DNA of 11,100 bases from Bacteroides_E sp964583185 (GCA_964583185.1 CAZOVL010000090.1:1-11100); one strand, 5' to 3'. Numbered from the stretch's first letter, positions 1 to 7,561 are shown. Program-made: numbers and translations. Notes: a model not told the origin generated them from the sequence alone.

Positions 1-941
1 CATTGCCTAAAACAGCTTTAGAAATTGAGGTTCAGACTAAAAAAGAAACATTCATCCCCGGCGAGTTTAGTAGATATGCTGAAAGATATTTGCATCAAAC
101 AGAAGTTACCACACATAAAAAAGAAGAATGGACCATTGAAAAAGTGACTATTCGCTCAGTAGGTATTCCCGATAAAGAGAAAACTTACTTTGTTAAGATG
201 AATGATAAATCAGTGGCTCCCTTAATGGAGTTATCAGAACAAGGAGTAGTAATGTCTATCAACTGTCCTTTTACTCCTCGAGTTGAGAAAAAAAAGGAGG
301 ATGTTCAGATAAAAAAACAAATTGATCCAAGAGATTTTCTTACAGAAGAAATCCTTCTAGCTAATTCTACGGCAAAAATGGCTGAATTGGTAGCACAAGA
401 AATCTACAACATAAGAGAAAGTAGAAATATACTCTTAAGAGGACAAGCTGATTATATGCCCAAAGATGGTGAGCAATTAAAACTAATGCTTAGCAAGTTA
501 GAAGAACAAGAAGAGGCAATGACTCAGATGTTTACAGGCACAAGCCAGATTGAAGTTAAATACTTTACTGTTAGAGTGGACCCTTCAGAAGAATTTAAGG
601 ACAAGGTAGTTTTCCGTTTTTCAAAGAAACTAGGAGTTGTTGACGCTGATGATTTAGCAGGAGAACCTATCTATGCAAAATTAACCGATTTGGAAAACAT
701 TCCCCTTACAGAAACGAAAGGAAAACCAGTATCCAATGGTGTTGCATACAATGTTCCCGGAAAAGGAAGAGTGCAACTCACTTATCAAGGAAAGGAATTA
801 GTAGCTACTGACCTACCCATTACTCAATTTGGTGTTTTAGAATATTTAGCCCCTACCTTATTTAACCGTAAATCAACGATTCAGGTACAATTCAATCCGG
901 ATACAGGAGGTATAATAAAAGTAGACAGACAAGAAAATTAA
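1..941 (+). CDS. DUF4831-like protein, 5'-truncated by the window edge
   Basis: The frame is open from the first bases and ends at TAA 939-941, giving about 312 visible residues. The first possible start, TTG at 3-5, reads as an internal Leu (LPKTALEIEV), so the true start and probably a signal or lipoprotein peptide lie upstream. The opening LPKT..E.EV, followed by GEFSRYAERYL at about residues 20-30, resembles the uncharacterised Bacteroidales family DUF4831 (recalled from memory, not searched). The rest is mostly beta-prone, with a Glu/Gln-rich helical stretch near residues 150-180. No catalytic motif or membrane segment is visible in this part. Family function is unknown; cell-envelope location is inferred only from the usual N-terminus of relatives. 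The aldo/keto reductase begins 11 bases downstream with no terminator between, so the two are probably co-transcribed. Confidence 0.75.
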   Translation, partial: LPKTALEIEVQTKKETFIPGEFSRYAERYLHQTEVTTHKKEEWTIEKVTIRSVGIPDKEKTYFVKMNDKSVAPLMELSEQGVVMSINCPFTPRVEKKKEDVQIKKQIDPRDFLTEEILLANSTAKMAELVAQEIYNIRESRNILLRGQADYMPKDGEQLKLMLSKLEEQEEAMTQMFTGTSQIEVKYFTVRVDPSEEFKDKVVFRFSKKLGVVDADDLAGEPIYAKLTDLENIPLTETKGKPVSNGVAYNVPGKGRVQLTYQGKELVATDLPITQFGVLEYLAPTLFNRKSTIQVQFNPDTGGIIKVDRQEN

Positions 942-952
942 GAAATCAACCT

Positions 953-1957
953 ATGGTACCACAACCCTATCAACCCAACACACTGCGCTACGAATCTGGT
1001 ATGATTTATAAACGTGCCGGAAAAAGTGGAGTACTATTACCTACAATATCGTTAGGCTTATGGCATAACTTTGGAAGTGTTGACAAACTACAAGAGAGTT
1101 TAGAAAAAGTTCATTTTGCTTTTGATCAAGGTATCACGCATTTTGACTTAGCCAACAATTATGGTCCCATTTATGGATCTGCAGAAGAAACTTTTGGGTT
1201 TATAATGGAAAAATCACTCCGTCCATTTCGCGATGAACTTTTCATTTCATCTAAAGCAGGATATGATATGTGGCCTGGTCCCTATGGTAACTGGGGTTCA
1301 AGGAAATATTTAATCAGTAGTTTAAACCAGAGTCTCAAAAGAATGAAGCTGGAGTACGTAGATTTATTCTATTCGCATAGATACGATCCTAATACTCCTT
1401 TAGAAGAAACAATGCAAGCTTTGGTAGATATAGTAAAGCAAGGTAAAGCTCTTTATATAGGCATTTCTAATTATCCTGCTGAAGCTGCCATTAGAGCTTA
1501 CCAATATTTAGCAGAACGTGATGTGCCTTGTTTGCTTAATCAAGGAAAATACAGTTTGTTTCAACGTATACCCGAAGAAGACAATTTATTAACTCATACA
1601 GCAGATGCAGGTGTAGGATTCATAGCCTATTCTCCTCTAGCACAAGGGTTATTAACCAATCGTTATTTGGAGGGTATTCCATCGGATTCACGAATAGCCA
1701 AAGGAGGATATCTTAAAAAAGAACATCTAACAGAGAGAAAAATAGAACAAATACGTCAACTCAATGATTTTGCTAAACAACGGGGTCAAACACTTGCCGA
1801 AATGTCTATTGCCTGGTTGTTAAATAAAAAAGAGGTTTCCTCTGTTTTAATTGGAGCTAGTAGTACAGCACAAATAACAGATAACTTAAAAGCATTAAAC
1901 AACACCTCTTTTACTGCTGATGAGCTACAACAACTAGACAATATATCTAAAGAATAA
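953..1957 (+). CDS. yghZ: Aldo/keto reductase, YghZ (L-glyceraldehyde 3-phosphate reductase) type
   Basis: This is a 334-residue TIM-barrel NADPH-dependent oxidoreductase. It closely follows E. coli YghZ/Gpr: SLGLWHNFG (33-41), GITHFDLANNYG (60-71), SSKAGYDMWPGPYG (99-112), GSRKYL (115-120), LEYVDLFYSHR (133-143), GKALYIGISNY (164-174), SPLAQGLLT (227-235) and SVLIGAS (297-303). The aldo/keto reductase tetrad is intact: Asp65, Tyr70, Lys101 and His142. Characterised relatives reduce L-glyceraldehyde 3-phosphate and methylglyoxal in the cytosol, which suggests a detoxification role; the substrate here is inferred. The ATG at 953 is preferred to the later Met17 because the homologue has a similar N-terminal extension before the YKRAGKSG strand. 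It is about 12 residues shorter than E. coli YghZ at the C-terminus. It follows the DUF4831-like gene by 11 bases and is closed by the terminator at 2001-2038. Confidence 0.9.
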   Translation: MVPQPYQPNTLRYESGMIYKRAGKSGVLLPTISLGLWHNFGSVDKLQESLEKVHFAFDQGITHFDLANNYGPIYGSAEETFGFIMEKSLRPFRDELFISSKAGYDMWPGPYGNWGSRKYLISSLNQSLKRMKLEYVDLFYSHRYDPNTPLEETMQALVDIVKQGKALYIGISNYPAEAAIRAYQYLAERDVPCLLNQGKYSLFQRIPEEDNLLTHTADAGVGFIAYSPLAQGLLTNRYLEGIPSDSRIAKGGYLKKEHLTERKIEQIRQLNDFAKQRGQTLAEMSIAWLLNKKEVSSVLIGASSTAQITDNLKALNNTSFTADELQQLDNISKE

Positions 1958-2000
1958 ACTCAGAAGTCAAGTTTTTATAAAGAGTATAAAACAAATAAAG

Positions 2001-2038
2001 AAGCCATTAAAGTCAGTTTTGATTTCAGTGGCTTTTTT
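2001..2038 (+). terminator. Rho-independent terminator after the aldo/keto reductase gene
   Basis: A 14-base stem pairs AAGCCATTAAAGTC (2001-2014) with GATTTCAGTGGCTT (2021-2034). It has one A-C mismatch and two G-U pairs around a 6-base loop, and is followed by TTTT (2035-2038). It lies 43 bases after the stop codon and separates this transcription unit from the operon starting at 2199. Confidence 0.8.
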
Positions 2039-2146
2039 CACACAACCACTCTCCACCCTGCTCTTCAAGCAATTAAAACCTTTCTGTTTTGTTTTCCACA
2101 GCTAATAATAAAACTTAATTAGACCCACAGTCGTAAAATATTAGTG

Positions 2147-2154
2147 TATATTTG
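2147..2154 (+). promoter_or_regulatory. Candidate Bacteroidetes -7 promoter element for the carboxynorspermidine synthase-bcp-recA operon
   Basis: TATATTTG is an exact match to the Bacteroidetes primary-sigma -7 consensus TAnnTTTG. It would place transcription start near 2157, about 40 bases before the ATG at 2199. No convincing TTG element is seen at -33, so this rests on one box plus its position between a terminator and the first gene of the operon. Confidence 0.5.
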
Positions 2155-2198
2155 CTATAAGATAATAAAGCGTATAAATCATTAAATAAAAGCAAACT

Positions 2199-3392
2199 AT
2201 GAATAGAGTTCTTATTATTGGCGCAGGTGGAGTTGGTACTGTTGTAGCACACAAAGTGGCACAAAATGCAGCTATTTTTGAAGAAGTAATGATTGCAAGT
2301 CGTACCCAATCCAAATGTGATGAAATAGTAAAAGCCGTTGGTAACCCCAACATAAAAACAGCAAAAGTAGATGCTGATAAAGTTGAAGAATTAATAGCAC
2401 TTTTTAATGAGTTTAAACCAGACATAGTAATAAATGTAGCACTTCCATATCAAGACTTAACTATTATGGATGCGTGCTTAGCGTGTGGTGTAAACTATTT
2501 AGATACTGCCAACTATGAACCTAAAGACGAAGCTAAATTTGAATATAGCTGGCAATGGGCCTATCACGATCGATTCAAAGAAGCTGGTTTAACAGCCATC
2601 TTAGGTTGTGGTTTTGATCCGGGAGTAACAGGTGTATTTACTGCTTATGCAGCAAAACATCACTTTGATGAAATTCACTATTTAGATATTGTTGATTGTA
2701 ATGCAGGTGATCATAAGAGGGCTTTTGCAACCAACTTTAACCCTGAAATCAATATCCGCGAGATTACTCAAAACGGACGTTATTTTGAAAATGGCAAATG
2801 GGTACAAACAGGACCACTGGAGATTCATCAACCCATTACCTATCCAAACATTGGACCTAGAGAATCTTATTTATTATATCACGAAGAGTTGGAATCACTA
2901 ACTAAAAACTACCCAAGCATTAAGAGAGCCCGTTTCTGGATGACTTTTGGTGAAGAGTATTTAACTCACTTACGTGTGATTCAAAACATTGGTATGGCAA
3001 GTATCAAACCCATAAATTACCAAGGACAAGAAATTGTTCCGTTACAATTCTTGAAAGCTGTTCTTCCTGATCCACAAGAATTAGGAGAACAATACACTGG
3101 AGAAACTTCCATTGGTTGTCGCATTCGTGGAATCAAAGAGGGACAAGAGAAAACTTACTACGTTTATAATAACTGTAGTCATCAAGCGGCTTACAAGGAA
3201 ACCGGAATGCAAGGTGTAAGCTACACTACAGGAGTACCCGCTACTATTGGTGCTTTGCTGTTTTTACAAGGTATTTGGAAAAAGCCCGGTGTATATAACG
3301 TAGAGGAATTTGATCCCGATCCATTTATGGAGCAATTAAATAAACAAGGACTTCCTTGGCACGAATTATTTAATATTGATTTAGAATTATAA
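2199..3392 (+). CDS. Saccharopine dehydrogenase-fold protein, probable carboxy(nor)spermidine synthase
   Basis: This 397-residue enzyme starts with a Rossmann fold whose dinucleotide motif GAGGVG is at residues 8-13. It belongs to the saccharopine dehydrogenase/Lys9 superfamily. GCGFDPGVTG (136-145), DCNAGDH (166-172) and YTTGVPA (342-348) fit the branch annotated as carboxynorspermidine (carboxyspermidine) dehydrogenase. In characterised members this enzyme uses NADPH to condense aspartate semialdehyde with a diamine (putrescine or 1,3-diaminopropane) in the cytosol. A decarboxylase then yields spermidine or norspermidine. That partner, nspC, is not in the window. True saccharopine (lysine) metabolism is less likely, because Bacteroidales make lysine through diaminopimelate. 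The stop overlaps the next start by one base (TAATG), indicating translational coupling to the peroxiredoxin gene. The ATG at 2199 sits directly before the Rossmann strand, as expected. Confidence 0.82.
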   Translation: MNRVLIIGAGGVGTVVAHKVAQNAAIFEEVMIASRTQSKCDEIVKAVGNPNIKTAKVDADKVEELIALFNEFKPDIVINVALPYQDLTIMDACLACGVNYLDTANYEPKDEAKFEYSWQWAYHDRFKEAGLTAILGCGFDPGVTGVFTAYAAKHHFDEIHYLDIVDCNAGDHKRAFATNFNPEINIREITQNGRYFENGKWVQTGPLEIHQPITYPNIGPRESYLLYHEELESLTKNYPSIKRARFWMTFGEEYLTHLRVIQNIGMASIKPINYQGQEIVPLQFLKAVLPDPQELGEQYTGETSIGCRIRGIKEGQEKTYYVYNNCSHQAAYKETGMQGVSYTTGVPATIGALLFLQGIWKKPGVYNVEEFDPDPFMEQLNKQGLPWHELFNIDLEL

Positions 3393-3841
3393 TGAAAGTT
3401 GGTGATAAAGCTCCCGATTATTTAGGAATTGATTCTAACGGGAAAAAGATACATATAAGTGATTATAAAGGGAAAAAAGTAGTTCTTTATTTTTATCCCA
3501 AAGATAGTACACCCGGTTGTACCGCTCAAGCTTGCAACTTAAGAGACAACTACTCTACATTGCAAAAAGAGGGATATGAAGTTATTGGAGTTAGCATTGA
3601 TAGTGAGCAATCTCATCAACGCTTTACTGAAAAGAACAACCTCCCTTTTACTTTGATAGCCGACACAGATAAAAAATTGGTTCAACAATTTGGAGTTTGG
3701 GGTGAGAAGAAAAACTTTGGTCGGACATACATGGGCACATTCCGTACCACCTTCATTATTGATGAAGATGGAGTGATAGAGAGAATTATTACTCCTAAAG
3801 AAGTAAAAACAAAAGAGCACGCCGCTCAAATTTTAAAATAA
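3392..3841 (+). CDS. bcp: Thioredoxin-dependent thiol peroxidase, PrxQ/Bcp family
   Basis: This 149-residue peroxiredoxin has the usual length for bacterioferritin co-migratory protein (Bcp/PrxQ). It reduces hydrogen peroxide and organic hydroperoxides with electrons from thioredoxin in the cytosol. The active-site segment YFYPKDSTPGCT places the peroxidatic cysteine at Cys43. Cys48 lies five residues later, the CxxxxC spacing of atypical two-cysteine PrxQ proteins, so both redox residues are present. Other family marks are DKAPDY at the N-terminus, VIGVSID (64-70) and the FRTTFIID strand near the C-terminus. It overlaps the preceding gene by one base and ends three bases before recA, so its expression should be tied to both. 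Confidence 0.93.
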   Translation: MKVGDKAPDYLGIDSNGKKIHISDYKGKKVVLYFYPKDSTPGCTAQACNLRDNYSTLQKEGYEVIGVSIDSEQSHQRFTEKNNLPFTLIADTDKKLVQQFGVWGEKKNFGRTYMGTFRTTFIIDEDGVIERIITPKEVKTKEHAAQILK

Positions 3842-3844
3842 AAC

Positions 3845-4879
3845 ATGGCAAAAAAAGATAATTTAGAGAAACAAGAGTCCTCTGCAGAAAGACTGAAAGC
3901 GCTTCAGGTGGCAATGGATAAAATTGAGAAAAACTTTGGAAAAGGTTCTATCATGAAAATGGGAGATGATCATATTGAAGAAGATCTGGAAGTCATTTCT
4001 ACAGGTTCCATTGGTTTAGATTCTGCGTTAGGTGTTGGTGGTTATCCAAGAGGAAGAGTTATAGAAATATATGGTCCTGAATCTTCAGGTAAAACAACCT
4101 TAGCCATTCACGCCATTGCTGAAGCACAAAAAGCAGGAGGTATTGCAGCTTTCATTGATGCTGAACACGCTTTTGACCGTTTTTATGCAGCGAACTTAGG
4201 GGTTGATATTAATAATCTTTTAATTTCTCAACCCGATAATGGAGAGCAAGCGTTAGAGATTACTGAACAGTTAATCCGCTCTTCTGCAATCGATATTATT
4301 GTAATAGACTCTGTTGCTGCATTGACACCAAAAGCTGAAATTGAGGGGGAAATGGGTGACAACCGTGTAGGATTGCAAGCCAGATTAATGTCGCAAGCTT
4401 TACGTAAACTAACTTCTGCTGTTAGCAAAACAAAGACCACCTGTATTTTCATTAACCAATTACGTGAAAAAATTGGAGTAATGTTTGGTAGTCCTGAAGT
4501 TACAACAGGAGGTAATGCACTGAAGTTCTATGCTTCTATTCGCATTGACATACGGAGAGGTCAACCCATTAAAGATGGAGAAGAAGTAATTGGAAATCAA
4601 ACTCGTGTTCGCATTGTTAAAAACAAAGTGGCACCTCCTTTCCGCAAAACAGAATTCGACATTATGTTCGGTAAGGGAATCAGTAAAGATGGTGAAATTG
4701 TAGACTTAGGTTCTGATTTAGGTGTAATCACCAAAAGTGGATCGTGGTATAGTTACAACGAAACTCGGTTAGGTCAAGGTCGTGATGCAGCAAAACAATG
4801 CATAGCTGATAATCCTGAATTGGCAGAAGAAATAGAAGCTTTAATCTTCAAAGCAATAAAAGAGAAAGATAAGAAATAA
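3845..4879 (+). CDS. recA: Recombinase RecA
   Basis: This is a full-length 344-residue RecA. It forms ATP-dependent filaments on single-stranded DNA, catalyses homologous strand exchange and, in most bacteria, promotes LexA self-cleavage. An N-terminal polymerisation helix (about 1-32) is followed by the Walker A GPESSGKT (77-84). AFIDAEHAFD (102-111) carries the catalytic glutamate region, and the Walker B strand is IIVIDSVAAL (151-160). DNA-binding loop 2 is near GVMFGSPEVTTGGN (211-224), and the family signature ALKFYASIR is at 225-233. The C-terminal domain ends in a charged tail. The start is three bases after the bcp stop and no separate promoter box was found in the bcp 3' end, so recA seems to be read mainly from the operon promoter. 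I saw no recognisable SOS box, but the LexA site of this lineage may differ from known ones. The next gene is convergent. Confidence 0.98.
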   Translation: MAKKDNLEKQESSAERLKALQVAMDKIEKNFGKGSIMKMGDDHIEEDLEVISTGSIGLDSALGVGGYPRGRVIEIYGPESSGKTTLAIHAIAEAQKAGGIAAFIDAEHAFDRFYAANLGVDINNLLISQPDNGEQALEITEQLIRSSAIDIIVIDSVAALTPKAEIEGEMGDNRVGLQARLMSQALRKLTSAVSKTKTTCIFINQLREKIGVMFGSPEVTTGGNALKFYASIRIDIRRGQPIKDGEEVIGNQTRVRIVKNKVAPPFRKTEFDIMFGKGISKDGEIVDLGSDLGVITKSGSWYSYNETRLGQGRDAAKQCIADNPELAEEIEALIFKAIKEKDKK

Positions 4880-4904
4880 TTCAAATTATTATTTATTTGT
4901 CTAT

Positions 4905-4950
4905 ATAAAAACAAGGGAGATACTTTTTTTAGTACCTCCCTTGTTTTTAT
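4905..4950. terminator. Bidirectional terminator between convergent recA and yeiH
   Basis: Two 20-base arms (4905-4924 and 4931-4950) pair around a TTTTTT loop with a single A-C mismatch. The core is CAAGGGAG/CTCCCTTG, flanked by A-runs on one side and T-runs on the other. Both strands therefore read as a GC-rich hairpin followed by a U-tract. It lies 25 bases after recA and 21 bases after the yeiH stop, so it can end both transcripts. Confidence 0.88.
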
Positions 4951-4971
4951 CTTTTTAAACTAGACTTCCAT

Positions 4972-5964
4972 TTAGAACATACAAACATAAATCAGACTTA
5001 CCACGCTGATAATAACCCATAGACTAATGCCTTGAATCATTGGTTTGAATCCCACCTGTTTTAATACATCAACAGAAAGAGAAGCACCAATAAAGAACAA
5101 GGTAAAAGTTAAGGCTTTACGTGCCAAACCATTAATTGCTGCACCAACCTGAGGCATAGTATCACTCAAAAGAAAAGTATTTACTATCATGGCTAGTATG
5201 AAAAAGACAATGAACCAAGGGATCGTTATTTTATGACTCCCTTTACGACTCATTATAGAGGTTATCAAAGCCACCGGAATAATCCACAAGGCACGTGTTA
5301 ACTTTATAGTAGTTGCAATTTCCAATGCTTCTTCCCCATAAGCAGCACCTGCTCCTACCACTGAACTTGTGTCGTGTATGGCTATGGCACTCCAAGTTCC
5401 AAACTGATGCTGAGACAGATCTAACCAATGACCTATGGTTGGAAAAACAAATAAAGCAACGGCATTTAATATGAAAACAGTACCCAATGCAATGGAAATA
5501 GAACTCTCCTTGGCTTTAATTACCGGAGCAACTGCAGCAATAGCACTTCCTCCACAAATAGCAGTTCCTGTACTGATTAAATAGGAAGTGTTCCAATCCA
5601 TCTTCAACAGTTTATATCCTATAAAAGCTCCTATTAATAACGTTCCTACTACAGAGGCTATGGTAAAAGTCATACCTTCTTTTCCGGAAGCTAATGATTC
5701 GTGCAGATTCATACCAAATCCCAAGCCTACTACTGCATATTGCAATAAATACTTAGATACCTTTTTATTAAACGTTGGATAAGCCTGACCACAGAGTAAA
5801 GCAAAAGCCAATCCCAAGAAAAGTGAAACGGGAGGAGTAATCCAAGAGGAGTAACCGGAGAACCCCGGAATATAATCGAGAAGTAAAAAACAGAGTAAAG
5901 CGAGTGATATTACCCAATAGATAATCTTTCTTTGTTGGTGTAAAGTAGCTAGTAGTTTATTCAT
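4972..5964 (-). CDS. yeiH: YeiH-family membrane transporter (putative sulfate exporter, UPF0324)
   Basis: This is a 330-residue polytopic inner-membrane protein, the usual length for the YeiH/UPF0324 family, with roughly ten hydrophobic helices. Family marks are TGTAICGGSAIAA (132-144), AIHDTSSVVGAG (195-206), KLTRALWI (221-228) and the C-terminal FFIGASLSVDVLKQVG segment (290-305). Family members are annotated as putative sulfate exporters, but the transported substrate is not firmly established. The frame is open up to 6018, giving an 18-residue extension. I chose the ATG at 5964 because the family begins just before the first membrane helix, and because a good promoter (5987-6018) lies inside the extension and would start transcription downstream of the longer start. 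It lies downstream of a LysR-type regulator on the same strand, like the enterobacterial yeiE-yeiH neighbours, which suggests control by that regulator. Confidence 0.88.
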   Translation of the reverse strand: MNKLLATLHQQRKIIYWVISLALLCFLLLDYIPGFSGYSSWITPPVSLFLGLAFALLCGQAYPTFNKKVSKYLLQYAVVGLGFGMNLHESLASGKEGMTFTIASVVGTLLIGAFIGYKLLKMDWNTSYLISTGTAICGGSAIAAVAPVIKAKESSISIALGTVFILNAVALFVFPTIGHWLDLSQHQFGTWSAIAIHDTSSVVGAGAAYGEEALEIATTIKLTRALWIIPVALITSIMSRKGSHKITIPWFIVFFILAMIVNTFLLSDTMPQVGAAINGLARKALTFTLFFIGASLSVDVLKQVGFKPMIQGISLWVIISVVSLIYVCMF

Positions 5965-5986
5965 CTTTTGTTTTATTTTTACTCCG

Positions 5987-6018
5987 CAAAGATACACTAC
6001 ATCTACCACATAGACCAA
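5987..6018 (-). promoter_or_regulatory. Promoter of yeiH (Bacteroidetes -33/-7 type)
   Basis: On the minus strand TTGG (6018-6015) and TATCTTTG (5994-5987) are separated by 20 bases. This matches the Bacteroidetes TTG -33 element and TAnnTTTG -7 element with the expected spacing. Transcription would begin near 5984, leaving a leader of about 20 bases before the ATG at 5964. The position supports the shorter yeiH start, since the longer candidate start at 6018 would be upstream of the transcript. Confidence 0.7.
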
Positions 6019-6020
6019 TC

Positions 6021-6052
6021 GTTATTTCTTATACCCTATAACTTTTCGTTAT
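6021..6052 (-). promoter_or_regulatory. Candidate LysR-type operator upstream of yeiH
   Basis: ATAAC-TTTTC-GTTAT (6038-6052) is a perfect 5+5 inverted repeat containing the T-N11-A pattern (T6039, A6051) typical of LysR-type sites. A further GTTAT half-site at 6021-6025 forms a second, wider inverted repeat with ATAAC at 6038-6042. From the inferred start near 5984, the 15-base palindrome is centred near -61, close to the usual -65 recognition site, and the extra half-site approaches the -35 region, where an activation site is expected. It overlaps the last codons and stop of the lysR gene. The assignment to that regulator is inference. Confidence 0.5.
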
Positions 6053-6932
6053 GGATTACATAATCCATAAATTGTTTGGGTAGCCCTTCATCTATTCCGT
6101 GAGGCAAAACAAAACAAAAATCACGCTCCATGGCCAAATCATCAATATCAATTACCTTAAAGGTGCCGGCAAACAGCTCCTTATAAATGGACTGAACAGA
6201 AACCACAGCTATTGCATCACTCTCTTTTAAGAACAATTTTATGCTTTCTGTACTTCCCAAATGCATAATAACATCCAGGTCGGATAACTTTAAGTGATGT
6301 TTAGATAGAGCCTTTTCTAAAACCTCTAAAGTTCCTGAACCACGCTCTCTTAATACCCAAGGTATTGTTTTTAATTGGGGTATGGTTAACGAATCCGGAT
6401 TGGATTGCATACGGCTACTTACCACAGCAACCAATTCATCTTTCATAAATGGAACATATTTAAACTCAACCGATCGGTGTAATCCTTCAATTAACCCTAT
6501 ATCTATTTGGTTATTACTTAATAGATTTTCCACTTCATAAGAGTTTCCACTGATTAAAGAGAGCTTTACAGACGAGAATTTCCGATTGAATCGAGCTAAA
6601 ATAGGAGGAAGAATATATTGAGCAATGGTGGTACTTGCTCCTAACCGCAACTCTCCCACTACATTTTCTTGCAGCAAACCCATTTCATAATCCACCTGTT
6701 TATATAGTTTTGCTATTTCAGTAGCATATCGCAAAAAGGTTTTTCCGGCTGAAGTTAATGTAACTGTTTTTCCTCCTCGGTTAAACAGTCGAACCTGGTA
6801 GTTAGATTCCAATTCTTGAATGTGCTTGGAAATGGCAGGCTGAGTAATAAAAAGCTCTTTTGAAGCTTTTGTAAAACTCTGGTTTTGAGCTACACTTAAA
6901 AAAACTTTGAGTCTGAAATCAATGGTAGTCAT
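6036..6932 (-). CDS. LysR-type transcriptional regulator (YeiE/CysB-like), next to yeiH
   Basis: This 298-residue protein has normal LysR-family length. The N-terminal winged helix-turn-helix includes NQSFTKASKELFITQPAISKHIQELE (about 17-42). A linker helix follows, and then a periplasmic-binding-protein-like effector domain starting at GELRLGASTTIAQYILPP (about 93-110). These proteins act as cytosolic tetramers that bind T-N11-A sites and respond to a small ligand. Adjacency to yeiH suggests it controls that transporter, as proposed for YeiE in enterobacteria, where sulfite is the signal; the ligand here is unknown. The upstream gene's TAA (6938-6936) is followed directly by GTG (6935-6933) and ATG (6932-6930). 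I prefer the ATG, but GTG is possible and would add one residue. The tight junction implies co-transcription with the DUF6621-like gene. Confidence 0.9.
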   Translation of the reverse strand: MTTIDFRLKVFLSVAQNQSFTKASKELFITQPAISKHIQELESNYQVRLFNRGGKTVTLTSAGKTFLRYATEIAKLYKQVDYEMGLLQENVVGELRLGASTTIAQYILPPILARFNRKFSSVKLSLISGNSYEVENLLSNNQIDIGLIEGLHRSVEFKYVPFMKDELVAVVSSRMQSNPDSLTIPQLKTIPWVLRERGSGTLEVLEKALSKHHLKLSDLDVIMHLGSTESIKLFLKESDAIAVVSVQSIYKELFAGTFKVIDIDDLAMERDFCFVLPHGIDEGLPKQFMDYVIHNEKL

Positions 6933-6935
6933 CAC

Positions 6936-7526
6936 TTATTCATTTAAGTCATCTGCCCTTATGCCTAAAGCTTGCATCAGTGGATAAGCCAAAATCTCTC
7001 CTCGTACACCCTCTTGTAAGTTCACATCTCCCATATTAAAAAGTACAACTTCTTTCTTCTTCAGAATCTCTGCATCCAAAAGATTAAATATGTCTTTTCC
7101 ATACGAATTATAATCGCCTATTAAAGCAATGCGTTTAACCTCATCACTTTCTAAAGTCATTTGCAAAACCTCTAAAAAGAGTTGGTTTAAAGGAACTAAA
7201 TTTTCAGTTGACACAGAAGCCATTAAAAACTCTCCTATTTCATTACGAAAAGCTTTGCCGTCTAAATCTGCTTTAAAGTTATTCGGTTGGGAAAACATCA
7301 GTTCTGAAGTCTCTTTATCGTGAAGCCAAATAACTTGAGAAGTCGGACTGCTTTCAGTTATCCCCAGGTCTAAAGCCAGATAACTAATCAAATCGAAAAG
7401 TTCAACGGAATTAAACTGTCGATTAAGAGTAGTTTCAAAATGCTTTTTTATATCAGTTACAATGAAATTGTAAAAAGTAGCGTCAAATAAATAGACCGTA
7501 TCTTCAAATTTAATTTTCTGTTTCAT
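6936..7526 (-). CDS. DUF6621-like protein of unknown function
   Basis: This is a 196-residue soluble, acidic protein with no signal peptide or membrane segment. From memory it resembles a Bacteroidales family named DUF6621, whose members share a start like KFxxTVxLxDAxFxNFxxxDxxxHFE and an ending like ILAYPLMQALGIRADDL. I cannot confirm this by search. A central segment RIALIGDYNSYGKDIFNLL (about 132-150) looks like a strand-loop-helix of an alpha/beta fold, but no catalytic motif is apparent. The start at 7526 is the first ATG in the frame, and the conserved opening begins almost at once. Its stop codon abuts the LysR gene start, making it the first gene of a DUF6621-lysR-yeiH operon. Its divergent neighbour is clpB, 652 bases away. 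No function can be given. Confidence 0.72.
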   Translation of the reverse strand: MKQKIKFEDTVYLFDATFYNFIVTDIKKHFETTLNRQFNSVELFDLISYLALDLGITESSPTSQVIWLHDKETSELMFSQPNNFKADLDGKAFRNEIGEFLMASVSTENLVPLNQLFLEVLQMTLESDEVKRIALIGDYNSYGKDIFNLLDAEILKKKEVVLFNMGDVNLQEGVRGEILAYPLMQALGIRADDLNE

Positions 7527-7561
7527 AAGTGTTTTCTATGTCTTACATTTCAATTATAAAA

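Noticed and set aside
603..610. Ala/Pro-less Walker A in ClpB as a possible inactivating change (residues 603-610 of ClpB, GTTGVGKT)
   Set aside because: The essential G-x4-GKT residues are intact, and Thr in place of Pro appears to be a normal lineage variant. The coordinates given here are protein residues; the coding bases are about 9985-10008.
2115..2425. Two overlapping minus-strand frames (64 and 94 residues) across the start of the carboxynorspermidine synthase gene
   Set aside because: They lie mostly antisense to a well-supported gene, have no recognisable family, and their composition fits a shadow of the real frame.
5588..5782. Plus-strand 64-residue frame inside yeiH
   Set aside because: It is antisense to a conserved membrane protein gene and shows no family features.
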